Position numbers and translations under genes: made by a program
Notes under the pieces: generated by a model
Told to the model about the DNA's origin: nothing
Database searches by the model: none
The model's input: only the letters and a program-made list of their open reading frames with translations
Source of the DNA: Rossellomorea marisflavi
GTDB taxonomy: Bacteria; Bacillota; Bacilli; Bacillales; Bacillaceae_B
Assembly (NCBI RefSeq): GCF_009806575.1
Contig: NZ_CP047095.1
Coordinates: 1,926,001 to 1,990,000, forward strand
Reading direction: 5' to 3'
Length of the DNA: 64,000 nt
Shown: one piece after another, positions 18,102-26,915 of the stretch
Numbering within the stretch: the first letter of the stretch is position 1
How the letters are laid out: each line of letters opens with the position of its first letter

Positions 18102-18464
18102 ATGGCTAATAAAATACTGATTGTAGATGATGCAGCATTCATGCGAATGATGATCAAGGATATTTTAACGAAAAATGGTTTTGATGTAGTAGGGGAAGCG
18201 GCAGACGGATCCCAGGCAGTGGATAAGTATAAAGAATTGAAGCCTGATTTGGTGACGATGGATATCACCATGCCTGAAAAAGATGGCATCGCAGCGTTGA
18301 AAGAAATCAAGGCAAGCGATCCAGGGGCGAAAATCATCATGTGTTCAGCCATGGGACAACAGGCAATGGTCATCGACGCCATCCAGGCGGGAGCAAAGGA
18401 CTTCATCGTGAAACCATTCCAGGCAGACCGCGTAATCGAAGCCATTCAAAAAGCATTAAGCTAA
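18102..18464 (+). CDS. cheY: Chemotaxis response regulator CheY
   Basis: CheY is the diffusible messenger phosphorylated by CheA that binds FliM/FliY; in Bacillus CheY-P favours smooth swimming. The 120-residue single receiver domain has the acidic pair in LIVDDAAFMR, the phospho-acceptor aspartate in MDITMPEKDG (about residue 54), the Ser/Thr of MCSAMG, and the conserved lysine in DFIVKPF (about residue 104). The ribosome binding site GGAGGT precedes the ATG. Length equals that of B. subtilis CheY. It lies between fliY and fliO, as in Bacillus. Confidence 0.97.
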   Translation: MANKILIVDDAAFMRMMIKDILTKNGFDVVGEAADGSQAVDKYKELKPDLVTMDITMPEKDGIAALKEIKASDPGAKIIMCSAMGQQAMVIDAIQAGAKDFIVKPFQADRVIEAIQKALS

Positions 18465-18488
18465 AGGATTTAAGAAGGTGTGCATGCA

Positions 18489-19088
18489 GTGAGAAAACTA
18501 ATACTAACCCTTTGCATCATGATGGCCCTGGTGGCCATCTGGGGGCAAACGGCCTATGCGGTGGAGGACAGCACGAAATTTTGCATCGAGAATCCGGATA
18601 AATGCAATCAATCCGATGAAACACCCGTCAATTTGGCAGGCGATACGTCTGTTACATTTATGGACTATGTAAAAATGGTCGGTGCCTTGCTGTTTGTCAT
18701 CGCTTTGATATATGGCCTTTTGAAGTTCATCAATCAAAAGGGCAGATCGTATCAGCAATCAAAATTGATCCATAACCTCGGGGGTACCACCCTGGGAGGA
18801 AATCGTTCCGTACAGCTCATAAAAGTGGGGGATGAGATCCTCGTGGTCGGGGTCGGTGAAAATATCCAGTTGTTGAAAGAGGTAGAGGATCCCTCTCAAA
18901 AGGAGAAAATCCTCTCTTTTTATGAAGATAAACCGGTCTCTCCCGTCAATTGGGTGTCAAAATTCACGAACCAGAAAGGGACAGGATCGTTTCAATCCCA
19001 TCTGAAAGAGCAGCTGGAAGAAATGAAGCGGGGACGCAAGACGACGCTTGGGGAATGGAAGAAGAAGAGGGATCAGTCAGATGAATGA
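18489..19088 (+). CDS. fliO: Flagellar biosynthetic protein FliO (FliZ in B. subtilis)
   Basis: FliO helps assemble the FliP core of the flagellar export gate. From GTG at 18489 the 199-residue product begins with a hydrophobic signal-peptide-like stretch (LILTLCIMMALVAIWG, then AYA), followed by an extracytoplasmic segment with two cysteines, a membrane helix (about residues 58-80: VKMVGALLFVIALIYGLLKF) and a cytoplasmic FliO domain with GNRSVQLIKVGDEILVVGVG. AAGAAGG lies about eight bases from 18489, favouring this start over an in-frame GTG at 18480. The 3' end overlaps fliP by eight bases. Confidence 0.9.
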   Translation: MRKLILTLCIMMALVAIWGQTAYAVEDSTKFCIENPDKCNQSDETPVNLAGDTSVTFMDYVKMVGALLFVIALIYGLLKFINQKGRSYQQSKLIHNLGGTTLGGNRSVQLIKVGDEILVVGVGENIQLLKEVEDPSQKEKILSFYEDKPVSPVNWVSKFTNQKGTGSFQSHLKEQLEEMKRGRKTTLGEWKKKRDQSDE

Positions 19089-19746
19089 ATTCATGGAGTT
19101 CTTCAATACCAGTTCAGCAGATAATGTCTCCACAAGCGTCAAACTTCTCTTATTGTTTACGGTGCTGTCCCTTGCACCGAGCATTCTGATCCTCATGACG
19201 TGTTTCACCAGGATCATTATTGTTCTTTCCTTTGTCAGGACGTCGCTTGCGACCCAGCAGATGCCTCCGAATCAGGTATTGATCGGTCTTTCGCTTTTCT
19301 TGACGTTCTTCATCATGGCCCCGACGTTCCAGCAGGTGAATGAAGATGCCTTGACGCCATTATTTAATGAAGAGATCAACTTGGAGCAGGCATATGACCG
19401 GGCCTCGGTGCCGTTCAAGGAATTCATGAGCAGTCACACACGGCAAAAGGATTTGGAGTTGTTCTTGAATTACTCAGGTGCTGAACAACCTGAGTCGATT
19501 GAAGACATTCCTCTTACATCCTTGGTACCGGCTTTCGCCCTGAGTGAAATCAAGACCGCCTTCCAGATCGGGTTCATGATCTTCATACCATTTCTGGTGA
19601 TCGATATGGTGGTAGCGAGCATCCTTATGTCCATGGGTATGATGATGCTTCCACCGGTGATGATCTCCCTTCCGTTCAAGATCCTCCTGTTCGTACTTGT
19701 TGACGGGTGGTATCTGGTAGTGAAATCGCTCCTACAAAGTTTTTAA
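19081..19746 (+). CDS. fliP: Flagellar type III export gate protein FliP
   Basis: FliP pentamers form the core export channel with FliQ and FliR. The 221-residue sequence has four hydrophobic segments, the signature APSILILMTCFTRIIIVLSF (residues about 32-51), RTSLATQQMPPNQVLIGLSL, and near the end VVASILMSMGMMMLPPVMIS. Length matches the B. subtilis protein (221). The ATG at 19081 lies inside the end of fliO, with GAAGAAGAGGG upstream. Intact. Confidence 0.96.
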   Translation: MNEFMEFFNTSSADNVSTSVKLLLLFTVLSLAPSILILMTCFTRIIIVLSFVRTSLATQQMPPNQVLIGLSLFLTFFIMAPTFQQVNEDALTPLFNEEINLEQAYDRASVPFKEFMSSHTRQKDLELFLNYSGAEQPESIEDIPLTSLVPAFALSEIKTAFQIGFMIFIPFLVIDMVVASILMSMGMMMLPPVMISLPFKILLFVLVDGWYLVVKSLLQSF

Positions 19747-19759
19747 GAAGGTGAAGTAA

Positions 19760-20029
19760 TTGAGTGTAGAATCCGTAATTTCCTTGGCAGAAAGAGGGAT
19801 TTATACGACTTTGATCGTCTCTGGACCACTGCTGTTATTGGCACTGGTCGTGGGGCTGATCGTGAGTATTTTCCAAGCAACGACACAGATCCAGGAGCAG
19901 ACACTTGCCTTCATCCCGAAGATTGTGGCCGTGCTCATCGGGATCATCTTTTTCGGCCCTTGGATGCTGACGAAGATGTTGACCTACACATCTCAGATAT
20001 TTTCAGATTTAACCAGGTTCGTAGGCTAA
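19760..20029 (+). CDS. fliQ: Flagellar type III export gate protein FliQ
   Basis: FliQ packs around the FliP-FliR core and contributes the lower part of the export gate. The 89-residue protein has two membrane helices, the second containing KIVAVLIGIIFFGPWML, and the conserved segment FQATTQIQEQTLAFIPKI between them. The start is TTG with GAAGGTGAAG just upstream. Length equals the family norm (89). It is 13 bases after fliP and four bases before fliR. Confidence 0.96.
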   Translation: MSVESVISLAERGIYTTLIVSGPLLLLALVVGLIVSIFQATTQIQEQTLAFIPKIVAVLIGIIFFGPWMLTKMLTYTSQIFSDLTRFVG

Positions 20030-20033
20030 GGGC

Positions 20034-20810
20034 ATGGAGCAGCTTGTCCCGTTATTATCGGTTTATTTATTGATATTTGTCAGGGTTTCGTCCTTTTTCA
20101 TCACCATGCCCCTGTTTTCCTACAGAACCATCCCGGCTCAGCATCGACTCGCATTTTCTGCCGTCATTTCGTGGGTGATGTATTATTCCGTGGAAGCCAC
20201 GGCGTTTGACATCAACGGTCAGTACATTTTGTTGATCATGAAGGAAGCGCTTGTCGGCCTTCTGATCGGGTTTATCGCCTACATGATCTTATCCGCCGTG
20301 CAGATTGCCGGGGGATTGATTGATTTTCAGATGGGCTTTGCCATAGCGAATGTAATTGACCCTCAAACGGGTGCTCAAAGCCCCCTCATGGGGCAGTATC
20401 TTTATACATTCGCCCTGTTATTGTTGTTGACGTTGAACGGTCATCATCTTTTGTTGGATGGGATCTTCTACAGCTACAGGCTCATCCCCATCGATCAGGC
20501 GTGGATCCCGTTCGGGAACGAGGATATGGTGGATTACGTCTTGAAGGCGTTCAATTCCATGTTCATCGTGGCCTTCCAAATGTCGATACCTGTCGTTGCG
20601 ACACTTTTTCTTGTCGATGTGGCACTGGGGATCGTAGCGCGTACCGTTCCGCAGCTCAATATCTTTGTTGTCGGATTCCCCATCAAGATTGCGGTATCGT
20701 TCATCATTCTCTTCATTGTCATGGGCGTCATGTTTGCGGTGATGCAGAAGTTGTTCGGGATGATGCTCGTTACCATGAGGGACTTAATGAACATCATTGG
20801 AGGCACTTAA
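20034..20810 (+). CDS. fliR: Flagellar type III export gate protein FliR
   Basis: FliR completes the FliP5-FliQ4-FliR1 export gate. The 258-residue membrane protein has six predicted hydrophobic segments and the family motifs FVRVSSFFITMPLFSYRTIP, GGLIDFQMGFAIANVIDPQTG (split here at residues about 97-117), and VGFPIKIAVSFIILFIVMG. Length is family-typical (259 in B. subtilis). Its coding end contains the GGAGG that serves flhB. No anomaly seen. Confidence 0.96.
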   Translation: MEQLVPLLSVYLLIFVRVSSFFITMPLFSYRTIPAQHRLAFSAVISWVMYYSVEATAFDINGQYILLIMKEALVGLLIGFIAYMILSAVQIAGGLIDFQMGFAIANVIDPQTGAQSPLMGQYLYTFALLLLLTLNGHHLLLDGIFYSYRLIPIDQAWIPFGNEDMVDYVLKAFNSMFIVAFQMSIPVVATLFLVDVALGIVARTVPQLNIFVVGFPIKIAVSFIILFIVMGVMFAVMQKLFGMMLVTMRDLMNIIGGT

Positions 20811-20811
20811 A

Positions 20812-21909
20812 TTGAAGCAATTGAAACTGGACCTGCAGTTTTTCAGTGGGGAGAAGACCGAAAAGGCAACGCCTAAGAAACGGGACGATGCCCGCAAGAA
20901 AGGTCAGACCGCCAAGAGTCAGGATGTGAATACGGCGATCATTCTCCTGTCGGTATTCATGTTCATGCTCTTTGGCGCCTCATTTCTAGGGGATGTGGTG
21001 TTTGATCTTTTCCATCAGACGTTTCAGGAGTATATGCTCATGGACCTTACCGAGAAGAGCATCCGTGTAATCACCCTCGATATAATGAAAGAACTCGCCT
21101 TGCTTCTCGGACCCATCATGCTCGTCGCGTTGATTGCCGGACTGGTGGCCAACTATATCCAGGTGGGGGTGATGTTCACGGTAGAGCCGATCCAGCCAAA
21201 ATTGGAAAAGATCGATCCGATCAAAGGATTTAAACGGATCTTTTCCCTGAGGGCGATTGTTGAGCTCGTGAAATCCATCCTTAAGATCGGATTCGTTGGA
21301 ACCATCACATTCGTGGTCCTTTGGATCAATATTGATAAGGTATTGAGCCTCTCCTTTAAATCAGTGGGTGATTCCTTGCTGACCATGGGGAAGCTTACCG
21401 TCCAGATGGGCATCGCAGCCTCGATTGCACTTCTGTTCCTCTCCCTCTTTGATTTCCTCTATCAGAGATATGACTTTGAGAAGAATATTAGGATGTCGAA
21501 GCAGGATCTGAAGGATGAACATAAAAACATTGAAGGCGATCCGCTGATCAAATCGAAGATCAAACAAAGACAGCGGGAGATGGCCATGAGGAGGATGATG
21601 CAGGAGGTTCCCCAGGCGGACGTCATCATCACGAATCCAACGCATTTTGCCATCGCCCTTAAATATGATGAAAAGAAGATGGATGCGCCGTACGTTGTGG
21701 CAAAGGGTGTCGACTTCCTTGCACAAAAAATCAAATTCATCGCAAGTGAGCATGGTGTTGTCACCATTGAAAACCGACCGCTGGCAAGAGCCCTCTATGA
21801 TGCAGCAGATATAGGGGATGCCGTCCCGGAAGAATTTTTCAAAGCTGTGGCAGAAATCCTTGCCTACGTATACAGAACCAAAAAATCACATGCCATACAT
21901 AGGGAGTGA
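20812..21909 (+). CDS. flhB: Flagellar export switch protein FlhB
   Basis: FlhB binds export substrates and, after autocleavage and interaction with FliK, switches specificity from hook to filament. The 365-residue protein begins LKLDLQFFSGEKTEKATPKKR (residues about 4-24), has four membrane helices, and carries the autocleavage motif NPTH in IITNPTHFAIALKY (about residue 280). I chose TTG at 20812 because GGAGG at 20799-20803 is eight bases upstream; a TTG at 20797 would lack a ribosome binding site. It overlaps the flhA start region. Intact. Confidence 0.95.
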   Translation: MKQLKLDLQFFSGEKTEKATPKKRDDARKKGQTAKSQDVNTAIILLSVFMFMLFGASFLGDVVFDLFHQTFQEYMLMDLTEKSIRVITLDIMKELALLLGPIMLVALIAGLVANYIQVGVMFTVEPIQPKLEKIDPIKGFKRIFSLRAIVELVKSILKIGFVGTITFVVLWINIDKVLSLSFKSVGDSLLTMGKLTVQMGIAASIALLFLSLFDFLYQRYDFEKNIRMSKQDLKDEHKNIEGDPLIKSKIKQRQREMAMRRMMQEVPQADVIITNPTHFAIALKYDEKKMDAPYVVAKGVDFLAQKIKFIASEHGVVTIENRPLARALYDAADIGDAVPEEFFKAVAEILAYVYRTKKSHAIHRE

Positions 21910-21914
21910 GTAAT

Positions 21915-23951
21915 ATGCCAGCAAGAGATCTATCCGTTTTAGCGAGTGTCATCTTGATCGTCGCCATGCTGATCATCCCGTTTCCGGGGTGGCTGCTGAG
22001 TGTGTTGATCATCATTAATATATCACTTGCCCTCCTTGTGCTCCTTATCTCCATGAATATGAATGAACCATTGCAATTCTCGATATTTCCGTCGCTCCTG
22101 TTGCTGCTGACGCTATTCAGACTTGGTCTAAATGTTTCCACAACGAGGTCGATCCTTAGTAAAGGGGAAGCAGGGGGCGTTGTGGAAACATTTGGAACAT
22201 TCGTAGTCGGAGGAAACGTCCTCGTCGGGCTCGTAGTATTCGTCATCTTGATCGTGATCCAATTCATCGTCATCACGAAGGGGTCAGAGCGTGTATCAGA
22301 AGTGGCCGCCCGGTTTACCCTTGATGCGATGCCCGGGAAACAGATGAGCATCGATGCCGACCTGAATGCTGGGATGATCTCGGAACAGGATGCCCGCACA
22401 CGCCGTGAAAAAGTCGGAAGAGAAGCCGACTTCTACGGTGCGATGGACGGGGCATCGAAGTTCGTTAAAGGGGATGCCATCGCCGGGATCGTCATCGTCA
22501 TGATCAATCTGATCATGGGGATCATCATCGGGATGACCCAGATGGGCCTTCCCATCGCAGAGGCTGCTACAAAATTTTCACTTTTGACCGTCGGTGATGG
22601 GATCGTAAGTCAGATCCCGGCCCTATTGATTTCAACGGCAACAGGGATCGTCGTCACCCGTGCTGCCTCTGAAGGGAACCTAGGGCAGGATATCATGAAT
22701 CAGCTCCTCGCTTATCCCGTCATGCTCTATGTGGCGGCATCGACGATCTTTTTACTTGGTGTGTTCACACCGATTTCATTCCTCGTTACCGTGCCGATCG
22801 CAGCTGCCCTTGCCCTTGGCGGCTACATGGTATCCAGGACGCCGAAGCAGGATGAAGCAGATGTGATGGAGATGGAAGAAGAATTGGAACATGAGGAAAT
22901 GAAAAGTCCTGAAAGTGTCGTGAACCTGTTGAATGTAGATCCAATCGAATTCGAATTCGGGTACGGGCTCATTCCCCTTGCAGATTCCAATCAGGGAGGG
23001 GACCTTCTTGACCGGATCGTCATGATCAGAAGGCAGCTTGCCATCGAAATGGGTCTCGTGATTCCGGTTGTGAGGATCAGGGATAATATTCAACTGCAGC
23101 CGAATGAGTACCGTCTGAAAATCAAAGGCAACGAAATGGCGAAGGGTGAGCTGCTCCTTGATCACTATCTCGCCATGAGTCCGGGGATCGACGATGGATC
23201 GGTGGAAGGAATCGATACGATCGAACCATCATTCGGACTCCCGGCAAAATGGATCTCAGAAGAAATGAAGGAACAGGCCGAAATCTTCGGTTATACAGTG
23301 GTCGACCCGCCTTCTGTCGTATCCACTCATTTGACGGAAATCATTAAAACCCACGCGCATGACCTACTTGGAAGGCAGGAAACGAAGCAGTTGATCGATC
23401 ATCTGAAGGAATCGTATCCGATCCTGGTGGAGGAAGTGACGCCGAATCCACTTTCCATAGGTGAAATACAAAAAGTACTGGCGAAATTATTGAAAGAGCA
23501 TGTTTCAATCAGGAATCTTCCGGTGATTTTCGAAACCCTCGCCGACTATGGAAAAATGAGCTCCGATACCGACCTGTTGGCAGAGTACGTAAGACAAGCC
23601 CTAGCAAGACAGATCACCAGCCAGTACGCAGGAGATGAAGCCATGCTTAAGGTTGTGACCGTATCAGGCAAGGTGGAGAAGAAAATTGCCGATAGTATAC
23701 AACAGACAGAGCATGGAAACTTCCTGTCCCTTGATCCCGGTGACTCACAGGAGATTCTTGAAAGCGTGGCGTCACAGGTCGAACAGGTTTCCCTCATGGA
23801 AGAATCACCGGTCATCCTCTGCTCTCCTGCTGTCCGCATGTACGTCAGGCAGATGACCGAGCGCTACTTCCCGCAGGTTCCGATCCTTTCTTATAATGAG
23901 CTCGAAGCAAACGTTGAAGTACAAAGTCTAGGGGTGGTGAATATTTCATGA
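21915..23951 (+). CDS. flhA: Flagellar export apparatus protein FlhA
   Basis: FlhA is the large export-gate component whose cytoplasmic ring docks chaperone-substrate complexes and couples export to proton flow. The 678-residue protein has about eight membrane helices, the FHIPEP signature region (FTLDAMPGKQMSIDADLNAG, residues about 137-156), and a soluble C-terminal domain from about residue 330. ATG at 21915 has AGGGAG eight bases upstream and matches the B. subtilis N-terminus (PARDLSVLASV); a GTG at 21906 overlaps the ribosome binding site. It overlaps flhF by four bases. Confidence 0.96.
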   Translation: MPARDLSVLASVILIVAMLIIPFPGWLLSVLIIINISLALLVLLISMNMNEPLQFSIFPSLLLLLTLFRLGLNVSTTRSILSKGEAGGVVETFGTFVVGGNVLVGLVVFVILIVIQFIVITKGSERVSEVAARFTLDAMPGKQMSIDADLNAGMISEQDARTRREKVGREADFYGAMDGASKFVKGDAIAGIVIVMINLIMGIIIGMTQMGLPIAEAATKFSLLTVGDGIVSQIPALLISTATGIVVTRAASEGNLGQDIMNQLLAYPVMLYVAASTIFLLGVFTPISFLVTVPIAAALALGGYMVSRTPKQDEADVMEMEEELEHEEMKSPESVVNLLNVDPIEFEFGYGLIPLADSNQGGDLLDRIVMIRRQLAIEMGLVIPVVRIRDNIQLQPNEYRLKIKGNEMAKGELLLDHYLAMSPGIDDGSVEGIDTIEPSFGLPAKWISEEMKEQAEIFGYTVVDPPSVVSTHLTEIIKTHAHDLLGRQETKQLIDHLKESYPILVEEVTPNPLSIGEIQKVLAKLLKEHVSIRNLPVIFETLADYGKMSSDTDLLAEYVRQALARQITSQYAGDEAMLKVVTVSGKVEKKIADSIQQTEHGNFLSLDPGDSQEILESVASQVEQVSLMEESPVILCSPAVRMYVRQMTERYFPQVPILSYNELEANVEVQSLGVVNIS

Positions 23952-25018
23952 TGGTCAAAAAATACAGAGCCGACTCAATGAACGACGCCATGGCGAAGGT
24001 TCGGAAGGATCTTGGTTCAGATGCAGTGATTCTCCATTCGAAACAGATCCAAACGGGAGGCATACTCGGCTTCTTCAAAAAAAGGGGCGTGGAGGTCATC
24101 GCTGCTCTCGATCCGGATCACTCGGAGGAGGAGGCTCCCGTGAAAGTGGAAAGGGTCCAAGATCCCGCCCCCCAGCCTGCAATCAATCAGCAGCTCGGTG
24201 AACTGAAAGGCATGATCGCCGCATTATCTACGTCGATGACGGATCATTTCCCTTCTCCCGTATCGGATATCCTGGATTCTTTTAAAAAACAGGGGGTGAA
24301 GGAAGAATACCTGTTGGAACTTGGAAACCGGCTTCAGCGGCTTCCGGAAGAAACCTACATCGAAAGCACAGTAGCCTACCTTACCGAGCGCTTGGAGAGT
24401 GTTGCTATGGGTGGGATGACCTTTTCTCATAAGTATATCAATCTCATGGGACCGACCGGGGTAGGAAAGACCACGACCCTTGCGAAACTGGCGGCTGAAG
24501 CCGTGATCGAGAAAAGAAAAAAAGTGGCCTTCCTGACGACGGATACATACCGGATCGCTGCGATCGAACAGTTAAAAACCTATGCATCCCTTCTGAACGT
24601 ACCGGTTGAAGTAATCTATAAGGCGGAAGATTACAGGGCGGCAATGGAGAAATTTAGGGACTGCGATCATATTTTTATCGACACGGCGGGCCGTAACTAC
24701 CGGGAAGAACATTACGTGACGGAACTCAATAACCTGATTGACTTCAGTACCGATATGGAGTCCTACCTCGTTCTCTCCCTTACCAGTAAGGAAGAAGATA
24801 TGAAAGAGATCGCTACTGCGTTCTCGTCTATGAAGATCGACCGCTTCATATTCACCAAACTTGATGAAACTTCAAGCATGGGATCGATTTTCAACCTCAT
24901 CCTTGAGACGGGAATCGGTGCCGCGTACGTGACAACAGGTCAGGATGTGCCGGAAGACATCGAACCACTCGGGGCCGGGGACATTGCCCGGCTGATGATG
25001 AAAGGGATCCGACCATGA
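23948..25018 (+). CDS. flhF: Signal-recognition-particle-type GTPase FlhF
   Basis: FlhF is an SRP-like GTPase that determines where flagella assemble, in concert with FlhG. The 356-residue protein has the basic N-terminal B region (KKYRADSMNDAMAKVRKDLG), an N domain, and the G domain with [17 protein letters not shown] (G1), DTYRIAAIEQLKTYA, DTAGR (G3) and TKLDETSSMGSIFN (G4/G5 region). Length is near the B. subtilis protein (366). It overlaps flhA and flhG by four bases each, which suggests translational coupling. Confidence 0.95.
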   Translation: MMVKKYRADSMNDAMAKVRKDLGSDAVILHSKQIQTGGILGFFKKRGVEVIAALDPDHSEEEAPVKVERVQDPAPQPAINQQLGELKGMIAALSTSMTDHFPSPVSDILDSFKKQGVKEEYLLELGNRLQRLPEETYIESTVAYLTERLESVAMGGMTFSHKYINLMGPTGVGKTTTLAKLAAEAVIEKRKKVAFLTTDTYRIAAIEQLKTYASLLNVPVEVIYKAEDYRAAMEKFRDCDHIFIDTAGRNYREEHYVTELNNLIDFSTDMESYLVLSLTSKEEDMKEIATAFSSMKIDRFIFTKLDETSSMGSIFNLILETGIGAAYVTTGQDVPEDIEPLGAGDIARLMMKGIRP

Positions 25019-25869
25019 ATGATCAGGCACATAAACTCAGACAAAGGATGAATGAAAGTGCAAGGACGTATGCTGTCGTGAGCGGTAAAGGTGGAGTCGG
25101 GAAGTCGAATATCACGACGAACCTGGCCATCCTTCTGGGGAAAAGGGGGAAACGGGTCCTGCTGTTCGATATGGATATCGGAATGGGGAATGTGCATCTT
25201 CTCCTGGGAAGCCACAGGAAATACTCCGTGATGGATTATATCGAGGATGGGAATAAGACGATTCACGACGTGGTATGCAAAGACGTGCACGGTATCTCCT
25301 ATATATCCGGGGGCAACGGATTGAAGGACTTGGTGGAATGGCACGGCGAACGGATGGACCGCTTTTTTGAAGGGCTCAAAGAGCTCATGAGGCACTATGA
25401 TTATATTTTATTCGATATGGGCGCCGGGGCTACGAGTGCGTCCATCGAGTTCCTGCTGTCAGTCGATGAGATCATTGCCGTGACCACACCTGAACCCACG
25501 GCCATGACCGACGTATATTCCATGATGAAGTATATTTTCCTGAGAGACCGCTCAAGGGAGATTTCGATATTATGCAATCGGGCTTCGACGAAACGAGAGG
25601 GAAGGGAAACGCTCATCAGGCTTAAACACACGGTAGGAAAATTCCTTTTAAAAGAGGTAACGGACCTCGGCTTCCTCCCTGAAGATCCGACTGTGCGAAA
25701 AGCTGTGGTGAATCAGGTGCCCCTGGTCATCGGATATCCTGCTTCAGCAGTATCAAGAAGTCTCAAGGACGTGCTGGATGTCCTGATTCCGACGGGGGTA
25801 AAGGTGAAGAAATCATCCTTTATAGAAGGCTTCCGAACGTTTTTCAAAGGGGTTGATGCAGTTGATTAA
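25015..25869 (+). CDS. flhG: MinD-like ATPase FlhG (YlxH), flagellar number/position control
   Basis: FlhG is a MinD/ParA-family ATPase that stimulates the FlhF GTPase and controls flagellar pattern and C-ring assembly. The 284-residue protein begins with the DQAHKLR motif (residues 2-8), the FlhF-activating element, and has the deviant Walker A VVSGKGGVGKSN (about residues 23-34), the switch DMDIGMGN and the conserved FDMGAGATSASIEFL. It ends with a basic amphipathic stretch (KVKKSSFIEGFRTFFKG), the likely membrane-targeting helix. It overlaps both flhF and cheB. Confidence 0.94.
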   Translation: MNDQAHKLRQRMNESARTYAVVSGKGGVGKSNITTNLAILLGKRGKRVLLFDMDIGMGNVHLLLGSHRKYSVMDYIEDGNKTIHDVVCKDVHGISYISGGNGLKDLVEWHGERMDRFFEGLKELMRHYDYILFDMGAGATSASIEFLLSVDEIIAVTTPEPTAMTDVYSMMKYIFLRDRSREISILCNRASTKREGRETLIRLKHTVGKFLLKEVTDLGFLPEDPTVRKAVVNQVPLVIGYPASAVSRSLKDVLDVLIPTGVKVKKSSFIEGFRTFFKGVDAVD

Positions 25870-26900
25870 GGTGCTGGTGGTGGATGATTCTGCGTTCATG
25901 AGGAAGCTGATCAGCGACTACCTCAGGTCCGAGGCTTTGATTGAAGTCATCGGTACCGCGCGCAACGGGGAGGATGCCGTCAAGAAAATCAAACGGCTGA
26001 GACCGGATGTCGTGACATTGGATATCGAAATGCCCGTCATGAACGGTCTTGAAGCACTCAAGGTCATCATGGATGAGCACCCTGTCCCCGTCGTGATGCT
26101 CTCCTCGACAACCAAAGAAGGCGCTGATGAAACGGTGAAAGCCATGAGCATCGGAGCTGTCGACTTCCTTGCCAAGCCTTCAGGGACGATTTCCCTTGAT
26201 TTGTACAAAGTCCAATCCGATATAGTTAGAAAGGTCATTGAAGCGAGCAAGGTGAACATGGGGAAAATGGTTTTCGATCAGAAGCGTTTCATGCCGGTTG
26301 AAGTGCCGAAGATGAATGGGCTGGCTGATGGGGACGCCCTGATTGCCATCGGAACCTCGACGGGGGGCCGCGGGCTCTCCAAAAGGTGCTCGCGGAACTC
26401 CCGCGTTCCATCCCCGCTCCCATCGTCATTGTGCAGCATATGCCCCCGGGTTTACGAAATCTCTTGCTGCAAGGCTCGATGGCCTGAGTGACATTACCAT
26501 TAAGGAAGCGGAGCAAGGAGAGAAGTTGCAGAAGGGGACGGCGTATATCGCACCGGGCGGTGAACATTTGAAAATCGTGTCGAAAGGGGACGGTCTATTC
26601 GCCCAGCTTGATAGGGGAGAGCCCGTAAATGGGCACCGCCCTTCCGTTGATGTATTATTTGCATCCATCGCCGACCTTGGCCATCAGAACACCATCGCGG
26701 TCATTATGACGGGCATGGGCTCTGATGGAACGAAGGGACTTGCCTCCTTGAAAGGAAAGGGCAGGGTGAGGGTCATCGCCGAAGCGGAAGAAACCTGCAT
26801 CGTGTATGGAATGCCTAAGGCCGCCGTGGCCGGAGGATATGTGGATCGATCGGTGGAACTGGGAGAGATTTCTCAGTCCATCCTGAATTATTTGAGGTAA
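25862..26900 (+). pseudogene. cheB: Chemotaxis glutamate methylesterase CheB, broken by two apparent one-base deletions
   Basis: CheB removes methyl groups from chemoreceptors when its receiver domain is phosphorylated by CheA. The first frame runs from TTG 25862 (MIKVLVVDDSAFMRK, with AAAGGGG upstream) to a stop at 26491, covering the receiver domain, linker and IAIGTSTGG of the esterase domain. The homology then moves frame twice. The G run 26362-26367 has six Gs where seven would give STGGPRALQKVL, and the C run 26443-26447 has five Cs where six would give HMPPGFTKSLA. From there the frame is open to 26900 with AYIAPGGEH and VIMTGMGSDG, the catalytic end. Restoring both bases gives 346 residues, a normal length (357 in B. 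subtilis). Both losses are in G/C runs, so read error is more likely than a true pseudogene. If real, a receiver-only fragment would remain. Confidence 0.88.
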
Positions 26901-26915
26901 GGGAGTGTAAAGCTG

